Shown here: one piece after another, positions 46,461 through 57,603 of the stretch | Layout: the number at the start of each line of letters is the position of its first letter | How positions within the stretch are numbered: position 1 is the first letter of the stretch | From: Voacanga thouarsii | Lineage: Eukaryota > Streptophyta > Magnoliopsida > Gentianales > Apocynaceae | Assembly (NCBI GenBank): GCA_026120185.1 | Contig: JANUWF010000008.1 | Span: forward strand, 6,882,001-6,946,000 | Direction of reading: 5' to 3' | Length of the DNA: 64,000 nucleotides | The notes under the pieces: model-generated | Seen by the model: the letters and a program-made list of their open reading frames with translations, nothing else | The model's database searches: none | Told to the model about the DNA's origin: nothing | Made by a program: the position numbers and the translations under genes

Positions 46461-49400
46461 TTGTTTACATTGGTTGGACATCAGCTACCCATTGGGTACA
46501 TCGGCTAGACGTTGACCAACCGTCAGCTAATTTTTAGCCGAACACGAATTAACTCGAAAATGATGTTTAGTGTAGGTTTAGAGATAAACAGCCAACGGAA
46601 CGTCGAAAACAGTAGACACGGTGGTTAAACGACTGTGAACGGAAAGGGTTACTCATGAGATGAGGTGGGCCCCATTTATTTTTGAAACTTTTTGAAATCT
46701 AGTGTGCTTTGTTTTTCCATGAAATGCTACGTTTTATACCATTTTGGAAATCCCTGAATATGCATAGGGTTTATCTTAGCAAGATTTGCTTTATGCCATT
46801 TTGGGCTTGAATGGACTTCATAATTGGCTTGGAAACCTTAATGGATGATTAAAACATGAATTTTGTGAATTTAGTCCTTTTGGATTAAATACTTGGGATT
46901 TTCAGAAAATGGTGATTTTTGAAATTGAGTATTCATATATTAACTGAAATGCCCTTATTGAAACATTTTATGGAAACATGTTTGGAAACTTTGAATTTAA
47001 TCATCTTTTGGGATTAGAATTCTAAATTTCTTAAAATGAGCTCTTTTTGGAATCGGGTATTTGGAAAATGATCTGAATATCCTTATTCGAAAGTTTTATA
47101 AGAACCTTTGGAATCAGGTATTTGGTAAATGAACAAAATATTCTTATTGGAACTTTTGTGAATACTTTTCAAATTGGGTAAGGGTAAAATGATCCGAATA
47201 CCTTCGGAAAGTATTTTTGAATCGGGCATAGGTAAAATGACCTGAATGCTCTTGGAAAATGACTTTTGTGATTGAGTACGGGAAAAACGACCCGAATACT
47301 CTTGGAAATATATTTTGAAGTGTGAACAGAACTCTTTATCCTATTTCAACATATTTTCAAAAAATGATCTCTCGTGATGAGATTGACTTTTAGAAAACGA
47401 CATTTTGATCACTAAAATTGTTTTATTGGCATGATATGCCATGGAATGAATTGATTGGCTTTGTAGTGCCTATGTGAATAATGATCTGACTTGCGAGTAG
47501 ATGGATCAAGTTTCGAAAAATATGATTTTGCCCCAAAAATATTTTAATTTGAAAATCCTGCGGGATCAGATAACCCTCTGGCCTGATCAGTTAGACGGGG
47601 TTGGTATTGTTAATGTTAAGTACTCAGCAATGACTTTGATCTTTGTATTAGCTCTTGTTAGAGATAGATGACCCCAAGTAACTTGATCAGTTCTAGAGAT
47701 TATCTTACTCCAAACAGGGCAACAGGACCTTGAAATGAGTCATCCTGGCTAGCCGTCTAGAGCTTGGCAATTGTCATACCTTGTGTGCACTTTATGATTT
47801 GGGTTGTTCACGGGCTAGACTGGACACCTGGCATTGTCTAGCGTTGTTCTAACCCCTTGCTGCCTTAATGATGATTGACATCAGGATTGGGACCCCTTGC
47901 TTACGGTAGCAAGTAAAAGATTTCCCAACGACGCACGAATTGAGTATTGGAGGCTGTGGTCTCAGTACGATGCATGTTCAAGTTGGTGTGCTTATTCGGC
48001 AACGCACAGATCGAGTACTGGACACATGCAAGTTGGTGTACTTTTCCAACAATGCATGGTTGAGTGCTGTAAGACGAAGTCCTTGGCATAATAAGATCGT
48101 GTTGTTGAATGTGAAGCCTTGTGAGCTTTCCATACAGGCCGACATTCTATTGGAGAAGCGCCTGCGATTTGGAAATTGGGGCAGTGTTTTGAAAGTAAAA
48201 AACAGTTTTTCAAAAATGATTGAGTTCTCGATAAACTCTTCTTTAGAGAGTTTTGAAATGGTTTCCAATAAACAAATGATATGTTATTCCACAAAAATTT
48301 TATATACCCTATTCTTTCATAACACACTAGCACACACAGGACTCATTGGATGATTCATCATTCACACGTGTCTTTTATCTTACCTTTTGTAGGATCCAAA
48401 GCTGAGCGGACCTACAAATAGAAGGATGATACCACAAAGTCGGCAGTTAGGTCTGGGTAGCTTTCCTTTTGATCATATCCTGTATTTTGTTAACAATAGA
48501 GATGGCATGTTTAAAATTCTCTGATGTATGTACATGTGTGGCCATCAGTGTGAGCTATTGTTGAGTCTGGACCTTATATATATGTATTTACTCTGTTGTT
48601 GCCGTTATAAAGACCTCTTATCCAGGAAACTGGACGGGGCTACACCCGGTGTTGATATGCTTCCGCTGTTATCTTTAGTAAGGGTGTTACACCTACCGAT
48701 ATATCTTTAATTGGCTTATCTCTGGGGAGTTTAAATTAATTATCTTTCACGTCCATTCAACCCTAGTAAAGCTAGGCTTGGGTCTGGCTTTTAATCTACG
48801 GTCCAAGCTATTTGGGCCAAATAACTCAATTAATTATTTAATCTAAGATTTAAATATAAACCCATCAATAAATAATTAATTAGCGCAAAAGAACTATAAA
48901 GACTATTAAGCCCTTTTTCCTAATTCAGATCAGGACAACTCTTAATTATTCAATCTTGGCTCAAACCTTGAATAATTAATTAAGCAAGTGAAGTAGGCTA
49001 TTTAATAATTCTCTATATGGGCCTTCTATTTTATTCTAACCCAAAAAATAAACCAAACTGCTTAAAGAAAATAAAACCTATTTTAAACAATACCATTTCC
49101 TTTGTCCAAAATCATTAGGACTTATAGGCTATTCCGAGGATCAAAAGACACATCACCTTGGCTACTAAAATGACCAAAATACCCCTGCTATAGATATTAC
49201 TGTATTTTGCATTTTAATTATTTTTTAATATCACCATAAGAAAATATTAACCCCAAGAATAATATTGCGTAAGCAAAGTCTCCGACCTACAGGTTTTATG
49301 ACAAATATACCCCACTACGTAACGTTGTATATTCAGAAAGAACGAGTATACTAACACCTATTCGAATGACATCTACCCTTCTTAGACTTCTAGTCCAATG

Positions 49401-50106
49401 ATTCATGACTTTTTAAAATGTTTCCACTCCAAGAGAGCTACCATAAGGCAAACATCCAAGTTATTTTTCCTAGGGTCCTGGATTATTAGATCATTCGAAT
49501 AGTTTCAAGGGGCAATATAGCATAGAAATTATCATGTACAAGTCTGTCTTAACTAACTAGTCACATATATCCAACATATAAGTATATTGGTCATATGATA
49601 GAACATCAACTATAGTATATCAAAGTATACATTTCTAGTTTTACCAGACTACAAACCCATACTCAAGCCGTGGGGTATAAGTTCACGCTATATCAGTAGA
49701 AGTCTAGATTTCTACCATACATTACTTTTAGAAACTACTACTACATTTCCAGTTCTACATATTCGAAGTATGCTTATGTTATGAAGTGAGAGGACTACTT
49801 ATTAGCTAAAGGAAAGCCATTCTTCATCTGAAATTCATAACATAATAACCTTACGATGATGAGATTCCCATTCTCAGCATCTAGTTAAGAACAATAATTT
49901 ATACGTTAAGTAACCAATTATCTATACCTTACTGTGAAAGATCTACATTCACATGGATCACTTACTTAAACATACTAGGTCTTTTTCAGTGAAATCGTGC
50001 ACAAAATAAAATGAAAAAAGCACAAGCAATTTATGAGAATAAATATTTTATTAATTTAATCTAAATTACATAAAAAATACAGTCTTAATGGGCATCCATT
50101 CAAACA

Positions 50107-50611
50107 GTCTAATAGGAAGAGTAGTGAGATTTTAGTTGGTCAATTTAAATTCTACCTATCACATGAATATTTCATTTTAATTTTTTTCCCTTCACTACTC
50201 ATCTTAGCCGACTAGCTCATAGTTAGCCGTCATTTCCATATTTTTGAAATCCATGATCTAAGGAGCAATCTATCTAAGAGGATTAGATTCCAATTTTATC
50301 TCACCTTTTCAAAAAATCCTAGTTCCTAATTTTCTCCAAATTCCTATATTTTACAAGATTTATTCTAGCAATTAGGTTATGTTTATTTCCTTTCGTAATA
50401 AGAATAATATTCCTGGATTGAATAAAGAATCATTTCCATTTATATTGCCTCCTAGCCGTCACTTCATTTTGAGGAGAGAAAGATTTCCTCAAATATATCA
50501 TAATTCCAATTTCTATCTTCATTGTGAAACTTTCCCTAAAATCTCCAATGCTGTAAATTTATTTCCTTATTCTTTATGTATTTTGAATTTCCAAATTCTT
50601 AAGATTCCTTC

Positions 50612-50614
<3 letters not shown>
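50107..50614. other. Flank between copia LTR and Athila-like solo LTR
   Basis: AT-rich sequence with no recognisable coding region, leading into a CA microsatellite. The open frame at 50379-50666 has no recognisable motif and ends in the CA array. Confidence 0.45.
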
Positions 50615-50660
<46 letters not shown>

Positions 50661-50663
50661 ACA
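50615..50663. repeat. (AC)n microsatellite at the LTR edge
   Basis: About 24 AC units with one AT interruption, directly abutting the LTR start TGATAAGG at 50664. Confidence 0.95.
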
Positions 50664-52427
50664 TGATAAGGCCTAAATTTACATATATTTTTCTAGTTAT
50701 TTGAGGATATTTTTTTATACTTTTGATATAATAACAAGTCATATTCCTTCCTATTTGATATTTTACTTATAGAAACATTTTTCTGTGATTTTATGCAAAA
50801 ATAGATGAATTTGGAGTTTAATTGTGCAATTCTAGTGGAGACCTGGCACAAGCTCAAAAAGACTAATCTAGCATCGGCCCACATCTAGAAAACCAACACA
50901 AAATAGAGGAGAATTGGCCATAAATAGAGTGTCCAAGCCGTGAGTGTCTTCATATGACCCGCGGCCTGCTTGTGAGCAAAATGTGAAAACAGCCATGGGA
51001 GGATGTACACGAGCCACAGAAGGCTCCAACAAGAAAGAGTCACAACTCAGCAAAGAAAGAAAAAGCCGTGGCTCGAGTGTGCTAGTTTCAAGAAGAAAGA
51101 GAGAAATGAGCTCGGCGACCCAGCAAGGAGGATGGTTTCAGCAAATCGGTAAGGAAAAATGCATAGCTTCATGGCTTGGGCTGCAAATCAGCTCAATGAA
51201 AAGAAAGAGGGAATTTACGGCTCAGTGGAAGGCTTTGCAATTTCGCAAGAAAAGGAACTTCATGGCTTAGACTTGGGAAACAGCTTGGATCTTCAGTGGC
51301 TCAATAGGAAAGTCATGGCAATTAGTCGGTTGCTAAGCAACTTAAGGTAGTGGAATTTGTTTAGAATTTAGATGCCTATTAGGAAATTACTTCCTTTCGT
51401 ATTTTAGATCTTTAGGAAGTTTGTGTGCTTATATATAGCATTATTCATATAGGAAAAGAGGGTGCACAATATAGAGACTTAGAAAAATATTGAGAGTGCA
51501 CTGTATTTTCTCTGGAGAAATAAATTACTTAAGAGGCAATGATTTGGGAAGAGCTTTCATTAGAAATTGAAGGGCTTGTCTATGAGTACCTATCAATTTC
51601 CTTTTTTTTCTTTTGCTTGAACAATGATTAGTTAAATTCTTGAATTTGATTTAGATGTTATTCATGGATTTATGTTTTTGAATTAATTTAGTTCTTTGAT
51701 CAATTGATTATATTTCTTGGTATTTGATTACTTATTTTAATTAAGGAATTAATTGATTGATTCTTCTTATTAACTTACCTTCAAAAAAGATTGATAGTGC
51801 TTTAAATTTAATTAATTTAATATTTGTTATCTCTTAACTTGCTTGCAAAATGGGTTAATTATCTAGAACTTGGGTAATCAAAGATTAGTTGATGATTGCT
51901 ATAATATAGATTCATTGGCTAATTTCATACTTTAAATCACCTAGAATATAGGGATTTATGCAAGGATTGATTTTAATGCATCTTTTAGGTAAATTGGTTG
52001 AGATAGAATATGTTAACTAATCTAGCTAAAGGGTAGTAATTCCATAGATTGCAAATGAAGTAGGTCTATTTTAATTCCTTCATGATGTCAAGATAATAAT
52101 TGATTGTAATAATTGTTGAGTAATTCATGATCATGTCTTCAAGAATATTTATCTAAATTGCATATTCTTTCATCCTTAAGTTGTATATATAGTGCTTTCT
52201 TTCCCTTTTTATTCTCTTATCACTTTATTAGGTAGGTTAAATAATGGATGAAAAGTAACTAATGGTAGTTGTTCCTTGAAGATCAACACTCGCTAATTCC
52301 CTATACTATGCTTGCAATGAGTATAATTACTTATATGTGCAATTTGGGGAATAATATTTTAATTAAAACTTGGGTAGGGATGGACTTAAAATTATATGAT
52401 TTTTATACACCCAAATCTTTCGTATCA
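50664..52427 (+). mobile_element. Athila-like solo LTR C (1.76 kb)
   Basis: Begins TGATAAGGCCTAAATTTAC and ends TTTCGTATCA. It is collinear with the Athila-like LTRs: a TTTTTCTAGTTATTTGAGG start, a CTTATATATAGC TATA region near 51430, GGGCTTGTCTATGAGTAC at 51567, a TTCATGATGTCAAGATAAT block near 52080, and GAAGATCAACACTCGC at 52276. No primer site or interior follows. The flanks (ACACA and ATATA) show no duplication, probably because both sides are microsatellites. Confidence 0.88.
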
Positions 52428-52486
52428 ATATATATATATATATATATATATTGATACGAAAGATTTGGGTGTATAAAAATCATATA
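52393..52486. repeat. 94-bp perfect palindrome at the LTR end
   Basis: Two 47-base arms are exact reverse complements with no spacer, centred at 52439/52440 in an AT run. The left arm is the last 35 bp of the solo LTR plus AT repeats. The right arm is an inverted copy of the same LTR end. It could form a cruciform or a hairpin RNA. Confidence 0.95.
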
Positions 52487-53590
52487 TTCCTATTTCCTTC
52501 TACAAACATACATTGTAATTTTTCTTTTCACTTCCTAAAGGAATCAGCCATAGTTGTACATGGAAGACCTTGGATTGATTATTAATTCCAGTAATTAGGA
52601 TTGTTGGAAATTTACTTCCCTCAGTAGCCGCAACTTCCCTTACTTGCAAGATCTTGCATTCAAAATCCTAATCTAGGATTTATTTCCCTAATTGAACACC
52701 AAGGATTCAACCAAGAGTAAGGCTAATTCTTCCACAAATTTTCATTTAAGCTAACCGAAAATGTGTAGCAAAGCAGCAAATAATTCACTTTCCTTCTCCA
52801 ATCTAAGAATGTCACCATACAATCTTAGGATCAAATTTCAAGAATATCCTATTACCTTTCTCCCCCACTTGGCCGAAAAACCTTAACCAAATCAGTAAGA
52901 ACAATTAGATCAAGCCTTCTCCCTAGCACCAAAGTGAGAGATAGCAAGGAGTCTCAACCTTTCTCCCACTTTGGCTGACGCATCAAAACCATAGCCAACC
53001 TAGCCATCCCTTAAGAAGCTTTGATTTCTCCTAAGCAAACATAAGCAGTCTCTTACACAAGAAAGACCGACTTCTCCTTCTCGTCTCTCAACTAATTTAG
53101 CTAGCATTCACACCACTGCAAGGCCATTTAGCTCCCCTAATAGCAATAAAAAAGCCAGGAGAATGTGGCATGTTTCCTAAATTTAACTACCTCATCTTAT
53201 CATCCTATTTTCCTCCGTAGTTACTCAGCAGAATAGCCACCACTTCTCCTTTCTCTCAAAGCTGAAAAACCCATTGCCTAAAGCATTGCAAGCTTTTGGC
53301 CTCCTTAAGCAGTAACAACTGAAATAGCTTTAGTCTCCATCTAAATGGGACTTCCCCTCTACAAATTAAAATCACCAAGAAACCTGGTAAGCACTCGACC
53401 ATCTCTCTCTCTCACACAAACTCTTGAATATGCTACTCTCTTTTTTCTTACAAAAGTTCGAGATCACTATTATCTCAATTTTCCCTTTCAAATTCTAATC
53501 TTGCTACATGGGTTTTGTTGATCCCTAGTTATGAAGGAACACCCATTTGAAGAATCACATCCATGGACTACTCAAGCTGAGCTTAGACAT
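52487..53590. other. Unassigned, possibly LTR or 5' leader remnants
   Basis: Pyrimidine-rich leader-like sequence with CTCTCTCTCTCTCAC at 53402. There is no conserved protein signature on either strand. I see no terminus pair. Confidence 0.4.
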
Positions 53591-54640
53591 CCTTCTGTTA
53601 GTGTTATGCCATAAAGGTAATCACATGTATTTTATATATTGCATATTTATTTAATAATACAATGCATTCTTTATCTTTCAATTTATTTTATTGATACTTT
53701 TATGTGAATATAAATATTAGATAAAATTCTAAGTATAACACTGTGTTAAGGAAATCATGATAGAGATCGTGATATGAGGTTCTTACTACACTAGATAGTG
53801 TTTGCACTTAAATTATCCCTAGTCATAATATTAATAAGAAAGGACATCATTAATGCATTAAGACTAACACGTGTTGTCCTTCTTGATTTGATCAGGCGGT
53901 AGTTCTCACATCCGTGAGTGTTGTGATACTCAAAGTTAACACGTGGATGCTTGTTATTAGAACAAGTACATTGGATGACCTAGCTATGAGATAATCACAT
54001 GGATAACTATTTAGTGCTAATGATAGAAACTCATCATGGAAAATATGCAAGTATCCTTAGACTTGAGATCTTTAAAGTACTTTATTTGCTAAGCATTGTA
54101 CTTTGATTCCATGGAGTCCTAACCTGACCACCTATAGGATGGATTTTGGGTATAACGTGAAGTAAATGAAAGTAATTGAGAGGATCAATAATTGATTCAC
54201 CACTCCTAATAGTAGGGGCGAAAATCTCATAGTCACTTGTAAGAATTATTACTCGAGAAGTCCTTAACCAAGGCAACTGTGTATTAGAAATAGTTCCAAT
54301 TGATACGTATGATGAGTAGTTGATTCCTGGAACAATTACTAAAATATTCGAGCTAGAATTAATTAATATTCTTGAGGGAGTTGGCACTAATTCCATACTC
54401 TAAACTGAATGAGATATTCTATGGTGAAAAGAGCTTATTGCACTGATGTTTGCTATTGAAAGGTTCATGTCAAGCCAGTTGACTTTCTTTTCATATTATC
54501 CAAAATGTAAAGATCAAGGACCCTTGACTCATTAAATCCACTAGTCTTAGGGTAAACATTGAAAGCAAAGATTTAGACTATGGCAAGTCATTGAGCTTCA
54601 AGGTCATTATTTGAGTAGTAACAATTGTGACTTATTTGCC
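53591..54640. other. LTR-like repeat without defined ends
   Basis: From TGTTAGTGTTATGCC near 53596 onward the sequence has the texture of a plant LTR: non-coding, mixed composition, with blocks such as GGATGGATTTTGGGTATAACG, and no open frame over 104 aa. I infer an old LTR, but found no second copy in the window. The open frame at 54082-54396 (minus) has no recognisable motif. Confidence 0.35.
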
Positions 54641-54689
54641 CTTTTCTCCATATGAAGTGACCCTAACAGCACTAATATCCCAGGTAGGT

Positions 54690-54862
54690 TCAAAAATGAC
54701 CTTTTGGTTGCCCTTCATCACGTACTCCCAAAATCCTGACTTTTCTAGCCCTCTTAAATTCAATGGGAACCTCTTTTACCATGGTACAAATAACCTGGAG
54801 GTTGTTTTTCTTTTTATCTTTCATATTAGCATAAAACTCTCTTATGCACACATGACAGTAAG
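54690..54862 (-). pseudogene. Fragment of plant retroelement ORF, distal part
   Basis: The minus-strand frame contains CHVCIREFYANMKDKK, then VPIEFKRARKVRILGV. The REFYAN motif followed by a V.V..V..EF...I..ILG stretch resembles the 'putative plant transposon protein' domain found in the first ORF of Athila/Tat-like elements. The frame continues, after removal of the element at 54863-62055 and one duplication, into 62056-62320. Product function is unknown; RNA packaging is a guess from its gag-like position. Confidence 0.6.
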
Positions 54863-56419
54863 TGATAGGGGCTAAAATCACCATTATTTTTTCTAGTTAG
54901 TTGAGGTTATTTTGAGATACACTTGTTGTAATAACTATGCATATTCCATCATATTTGACATTTTACTTGTAAAAAGTATTTTTGGCAAATATGTGCATAT
55001 TTGAGTAGATTTCGAGTAGAAAGTGAACAATTGCATAATAGACTTGGCATCAGGACTAGCTAAGGGACCATGGATTGGGTCCATTTTGGTCCGACAGAGG
55101 AATTCGAGCCAAGCTATAGGGGAAAACCAGAACAGACCTGGCACCATGTTTGGAAAATGCACCTGGCATCGAGTCCATACTGTTTGTCGAGGAGACCAAG
55201 CCAAAAATAAAGCAAAAACAAAGGAAGAACAGAGTGCACCTAGCACCAGGTGGGTTGAAGGTACACAGGGCCAAGTACGCTCTGGAATGCGAATATTCTG
55301 TGCACAAAATTAGGAATATTCCAATGGTTTTCGTATTTTCTGAGTACCACTCGACCAAGACTTCCCCAGCCATGAATTTAGCATCCAAAATAACAACAGA
55401 AGAACAAGAAAACATAAGAGAAGGGAGATACATAGAGAGAGAGGTAGATCCAAGAGCAAAAATTCTCCATCACTTATTGAATGAGAGATTTACCCAATCA
55501 AGGAGGATTGTTTAATAGAGTTTTCGAGGGTGAAGAAAGAGGCTTGACTATGAGTACTTTCTTTTACCTTTTTCTTCTTTTCCTTTAACAATGATGTATT
55601 CAATATTTTTATTGTAATTAATATTATTTTGTGATTCATGATTTTGTGTTAATGCAGTTATTTGATCAATTCTTTATCATCTTTGGTATTTGATTACTTG
55701 ATTTTATTGGTTATTGATGCGAGTTCTTCTAATTACCTTAGGTAAAATGATGTTAGGAGTTTCATTACATTTATTTCATATTTGTTGAATTTTAATGGAC
55801 TTGAACGATGAAGTTAGGATTTTAGAACTAAATTATCAAAGGTTAAGTTGGTTTTGCCTTGACATAGGGTTATTAGATAATTTCATGATTTTAAAGAATT
55901 GAGATTCATGTATATTTTGGTTAGGAAGGCTTGATTGACAAATCTGCTAATTAAAGCAAAATATAAATGATGAGCTTAATGCAAATTTTGGTTATGTTAG
56001 GTTCATTGACAAATCTGTTAATGTGAATCAAAATATAGGATTCCATTGATTGACAAACGAAGTGGAATTTACCTAAGTAAATTCATGACTTGCCAAATGA
56101 TTGAATTTTACTTTACTTTCCTTCATGATGCCAAGATGATAATTAGTTGAAAGAATTGCTAGTTGGTTCAATATCATATTTTTTAAGATAATTGTCTAAA
56201 TTGCATATTCTTACATCCTTGAGTTGTATGTATATCTTTATTTTTTTCTTTTTATTATTTTCTCACTTTATTTGGTTCAGTTAAACAATAAATAAAAACT
56301 ATGCTTGCAATGAGTATACCTACTCGTATGTATATTTTAGGATTAATGTTTTAATTAAAACTTGACTAAGGGATATATTTAAATTTGATAATTTTTATAC
56401 ACCCAAAATTAATGCATCA
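54863..56419 (+). repeat. 5' LTR of element B
   Basis: Begins TGATAGGGGCTAAAATCACC and ends TTAATGCATCA. Where the 3' LTR has CCTATAAAAGCATAAG (60958-60973), this copy reads AATAACAACAGAAGAA (about 55387), so the TATA box is lost. It also lacks about 60 bp near 56295 that the 3' LTR has around 61885-61940. Confidence 0.92.
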
Positions 56420-56425
56420 AGTTTT

Positions 56426-56443
56426 TGGCATCATTGCCGAGGA
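56426..56443 (+). other. Primer binding site, tRNA-Asp type (degenerate)
   Basis: TGGCATCATTGCCGAGGA matches TGGCGCCGTTGCCGGGGA with four changes, all G-to-A or C-to-T. It lies six bases after the 5' LTR. Confidence 0.88.
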
Positions 56444-56775
56444 ACAATATCATGAAATCTTAGATTTTGTTAATTTAACCATGTTTATATATTTATATGT
56501 CCATATGTCTATATGGAAATATGTATATATGTTCTTTATGTAAATTGGTGTTCTATCTTATTGTTTGTAACATTGTGTGACTTAATTGACTAGCTGGCTT
56601 CGTGTTATATTGTAAATACCACTAACTTTTGTATTTAGATAGTTTGTGAATGCGTGTATCTTTCTTTTCTTTCTTTTTCTATCATTTATTTTTCCCTTTT
56701 GTTTTTTATTATTTTTGTTTGTTTTTATTTTCGATTTTACTTTTGTTTTTCTTTGAGTGTGAGATTGACATCATC

Positions 56776-57603
56776 ATGGACAACTACTTTTGGGCACAAG
56801 ATCAAAAGAGCCATAATGACGAGAATTTGGCAAATTTGCAAGCTCAGAGTGACTCTTTTTGTGAGACGTCACTTGAAGCCTAAATGCATTCTTTTATCGC
56901 CAATACAAATTCCTCCATTAAGTGGCATGAAGAAGCATCTCAACGTATAAGTCATCAAAGAACACAACTAGCCAAGTTGGTTGAGGATGCCATAAAGGCC
57001 CATATGCTTCAATAGGAGAATCCCCAAGGAAAAAATAGAGGATATGAGGAACAATTATCCAATGTGGAAAGGGAGGTATTCAATTCACCTCTATATGCTA
57101 ATAATTCTAATCTCTCTTTACCACATGATTTTTTAAGTTCTTCTCAATTCTTGGAGAACAAGGGTCCAAATGATGATGTGTTGAATTTATCATGCCTCAA
57201 GGAGTTGGATCTTACAATGCTATATCGTAAGAAGGCTTTGGAGAATGGTGGTAATTTCTATCCTTCACCCCAATTTCAGGGAGGTAATTTAGTATTTATT
57301 GAAGCATTGAAAAGTAAGGATTTCTTGATCCCATCTTTTAAAACTCAAATGCTAAGCTTTAAGGGGAATTTTCATTGCGACAAATCCTTTGAAGGGAAAA
57401 ATGGTGGTCTCATGTTTCATGCATTCTTTAGATACCATGTGCACTCATATGTTGAACAAGTTATTTGTGAGTCTAAAGGAATGTTTAAGAATGAAGGTCA
57501 TGTGTTTTGTTTTATTGCGAAAAATTATTTCCCTAAACATGGCTTTTTTCAAAAACCTCATTTCTTTCTACATTCATCTTGCCTATTTTCTACTTTAAGC
57601 TGA
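56776..57603 (+). pseudogene. Unrecognised ORF of element B (two in-frame stops)
   Basis: One frame of 276 codons from MDNYFWAQDQ at 56776, broken only by TAA at 56881 and TAG at 57013. The N-terminal third (MHSFIANTNSSIKWHEEASQ, QLAKLVEDAI) looks like the helical part of an Athila/Tat gag. The remainder, open from 57064 to 57603 (179 aa), includes GGNLVFIEALKSKDF and AFFRYHVHSYVEQVICESKG, then GHVFCFIAKNYFPKHGFFQK. I do not recognise it. Related sequence recurs at 58610-58909 and in element A at 36680-36900. There is no zinc knuckle, protease or RT. Confidence 0.6.

Larger units (their letters stand above)
27758..48691 (+). mobile_element. Complete Tekay-like Ty3/gypsy element with nested insertions
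   Basis: LTRs at 27758-33941 and 44773-48691 are homologous along their length apart from a nested copia LTR in the first. The 5-bp flanks are CCCAC (27753-27757) and CCTAC (48692-48696), one C-to-T difference. In order: 5' LTR, tRNA-Met primer site, acidic leader ORF (split by a nested element), gag, protease, RT, partial integrase, polypurine tract, 3' LTR. The Tekay assignment rests on the C-terminal ELRNEKTPLVQV...NHHSV segment and the FEDEIFL end. Net of nested insertions the element is about 12.6 kb. All frames are broken. Confidence 0.92.
44773..48691 (+). repeat. 3' LTR of the Tekay-like element (3.92 kb)
   Basis: Begins TGTAACACCCTAC and ends AGGGTGTTACA, with intact termini. It is collinear with the 5' LTR except for a private (TG)n tract, a 29-bp triplication at 46391-46460 and a roughly 0.2 kb deletion just after it. 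Confidence 0.92.
25828..50106 (-). mobile_element. Copia-type 5' LTR split by two nested insertions
   Basis: Three pieces make one LTR of about 1.85 kb on the minus strand: 25828-25930, 27418-27757 and 48697-50106. They align in order with the intact solo LTR at 29798-31839. Shared blocks are GCGGAAGC...ACACCTTT near 25858, the GGTCCAA.CTATT.GGCC block (48810/30400), the ACTTATAGGCTATTCCGAGGA block (49120/30850), and CCTTACTGTGAAAGA (49928/31660). The right end reads CATTCAAACA at 50106. A primer site at 25814-25826 shows it is the 5' LTR of an element whose body lay to the left and is now mostly lost. Interrupted by 25931-27412 and 27758-48691. Confidence 0.82.
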
